A stretch of 64,000 nucleotides of DNA, taken from Prevotella sp. 10(H) (GTDB lineage Bacteria; Bacteroidota; Bacteroidia; Bacteroidales; Dysgonomonadaceae). Numbering within the stretch: the stretch's first letter is position 1; each line of letters begins with the position of its first letter. Below the pieces are notes generated by a model, which searched no databases, had not been told where the DNA came from, and saw nothing but the letters and a program-made list of their open reading frames with translations. Location: positions 124,001 to 188,000 of the forward strand of contig NZ_JOMI01000001.1 of NCBI RefSeq assembly GCF_000711235.1, read 5' to 3'. The position numbers were made by a program, and so were the translations under genes. This document shows, one piece after another, positions 62,919 to 64,000 of the stretch.

Positions 62919-64000
62919 TTATCTCAATTGCGCTCCTAATTCACTTTCCAATGACTTCTGTATTTTTTGCATAATTGCATCGATCTGCTTATCGTTGAGC
63001 GTTTTCTCATCATCCTGAAGTACAAAGTTAATGGCGTACGATTTTTTGCCCTCCGGAAGATTTTTCCCTTCATATACATCGAACAGCGTCACATCCTTCA
63101 GAAGCTTACGTTCTGCTTTGTAAGCAATTTTCTCGATCTGGTCGAACAATATGCCTTTATCTACTAAAAGTGCCAAATCGCGCCTTACAGCAGGAAATTT
63201 CGACATCTCGGTATATGTGATCATATTCTTTCTTATCTCTTTCATCAGAGAATCCCAGTTGAGTTCGGCAAAGAAAACGTCCGTATTTATATCCTGTACT
63301 TTCAATAGCTTTTTATTTACGATACCAAGTTTACCCAGCGATTTTCCCTTACCTTTTGCCTGAATATCAATTGCAGTGCTGAATATTTCATTCGAGAATT
63401 GTACATAATCATATCGGCTGGCCGGTATTCCCAAACGGTTCAGTATATTCTCCACATGGGCTTTAAGCTGGTAAACCGACGACTTTTCATCTGCGACCGC
63501 CCAACTGTTATCTATGCTGCTTCCGCTAAGCCACAACCCTAAATGGTATTCTTCTGAATATTCTTTCAGTGTTTCACCCTCTACCTTTTTCGAAGCATCG
63601 TAAAAATAGCAATTGCCGAATTCATAGAAACGGATATCCGGATTCTGGCGGTTACGATTATAGGCTATGCTTTCTAATCCGCCATATATCAGGGTTTGCC
63701 TCATTACACTGAGGTCATTGCTTAAAGGATTCAACAGATGTACACATGATGATATCGGATAAAGTTCCGATTCGGCATAATAAGATTCCTTTGTCAGCGA
63801 ATTATTCATTATTTCATAAAATCCGCTTCCTGTAAGCTGTTCCGAAATCAACGTCTGCAGGTCATAGCTTTTATCAGTAGCCGTTTCGTACGACAGGTTC
63901 GATTTTAGACTTTCGCCCATTTCAATATTGTTGTAGCCGTATACACGCAGGATGTCTTCTATTACATCCACATCGCGCAATACGTCTACACGATAAGTAG
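62919..64000 (-). CDS. pheT: Phenylalanyl-tRNA synthetase beta subunit, C-terminal part (5' end outside window)
   Basis: The frame is open to base 64000 and reads 'TYRVDVLRDVDVIEDILRVY', the end of the B5 domain, so the N-terminal half lies outside the window. It continues through the catalytic-like core ('NSLTKESYYAESELYPISSC', 'LLNPLSNDLSVMRQTLIYGG') to the C-terminal FDX-ACB anticodon-binding domain ('SKFPAVRRDLALLVDKGILF', 'KSYAINFVLQDDEKTLNDKQ'). With PheS it charges tRNA-Phe in an alpha2-beta2 complex. A TTG at 63980 is not a real start. The gene ends at its own terminator. Confidence 0.95.
   Translation of the reverse strand, partial: TYRVDVLRDVDVIEDILRVYGYNNIEMGESLKSNLSYETATDKSYDLQTLISEQLTGSGFYEIMNNSLTKESYYAESELYPISSCVHLLNPLSNDLSVMRQTLIYGGLESIAYNRNRQNPDIRFYEFGNCYFYDASKKVEGETLKEYSEEYHLGLWLSGSSIDNSWAVADEKSSVYQLKAHVENILNRLGIPASRYDYVQFSNEIFSTAIDIQAKGKGKSLGKLGIVNKKLLKVQDINTDVFFAELNWDSLMKEIRKNMITYTEMSKFPAVRRDLALLVDKGILFDQIEKIAYKAERKLLKDVTLFDVYEGKNLPEGKKSYAINFVLQDDEKTLNDKQIDAIMQKIQKSLESELGAQLR

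Overview
The window looks like chromosome of a Bacteroidales bacterium, possibly Dysgonomonadaceae, although genus cannot be fixed from sequence alone. The evidence is an AT-rich composition, Bacteroidetes-type promoters (TAnnTTTG -7 elements, sometimes with a TTTG-like -33 element about 19 bp upstream), almost no Shine-Dalgarno sequences, SusC/SusD proteins, FecI/FecR regulation and many Bacteroidetes-only families (PCMD, DUF4105, DUF4932, DUF3472).

Region 1 (1-22300) is mostly housekeeping. It holds a truncated phosphoethanolamine-transferase-like enzyme, a PCMD protein and a SagB-type nitroreductase. Next come a coupled pair (DUF4105 protein and a catalytically degenerate alkaline-phosphatase-fold protein) directly upstream of secA, then gyrA, a TPR protein, a MeaB GTPase, a ROK kinase, purM and a tiny Lys/Cys-rich secreted protein. 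On the minus strand are gcvT and an operon of tyrosine-phosphatase lipoprotein, pepT and a small lipoprotein. The region ends with a structured RNA that I read as the small SRP RNA, four bases ahead of tRNA-Thr(UGU), behind a near-perfect promoter.

Region 2 (22312-36660) is a polysaccharide utilisation locus: an ECF sigma factor divergent from its FecR anti-sigma factor, an STN-containing SusC, SusD, and GH106, GH92 and GH130 enzymes. The set suggests a glycan carrying alpha-rhamnose and mannose. A GT2 glycosyltransferase broken by a one-base frameshift and metY follow.

Region 3 (39539-43360) looks like a stress or redox cluster: a GSP39-like SDR, a 76-aa membrane protein, a beta-propeller lactonase, a deleted DUF421 gene and a FAD oxidoreductase.

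Region 4 (43561-48642) has rhaM and an AraC regulator facing a four-gene corrinoid methyl-transfer operon: UroD-fold substrate methyltransferase candidate, corrinoid protein, MetH-activation-like reactivase and a Zn-motif MtaA-like methyltransferase. I regard this operon as the best candidate for an undescribed system.

Region 5 (48660-64000) is more mosaic: a palindromic repeat, a VOC gene and a truncated paralogue of its 3' end, a possible transposase remnant, a TlpA protein, a DUF4932 metalloprotease, a nucleosidase and pflB-pflA. It continues with a short UvrA-like ATPase, a WYL regulator, a flavin-binding PNPOx-like protein, an acetyltransferase, a methyltransferase, a second VOC protein, a DUF3472 protein and the 3' part of pheT. 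The UvrA-like and PNPOx-like genes, which flank the WYL gene, share an identical 17-bp inverted repeat at an identical distance from their -7 elements, so they probably form a WYL-controlled regulon.
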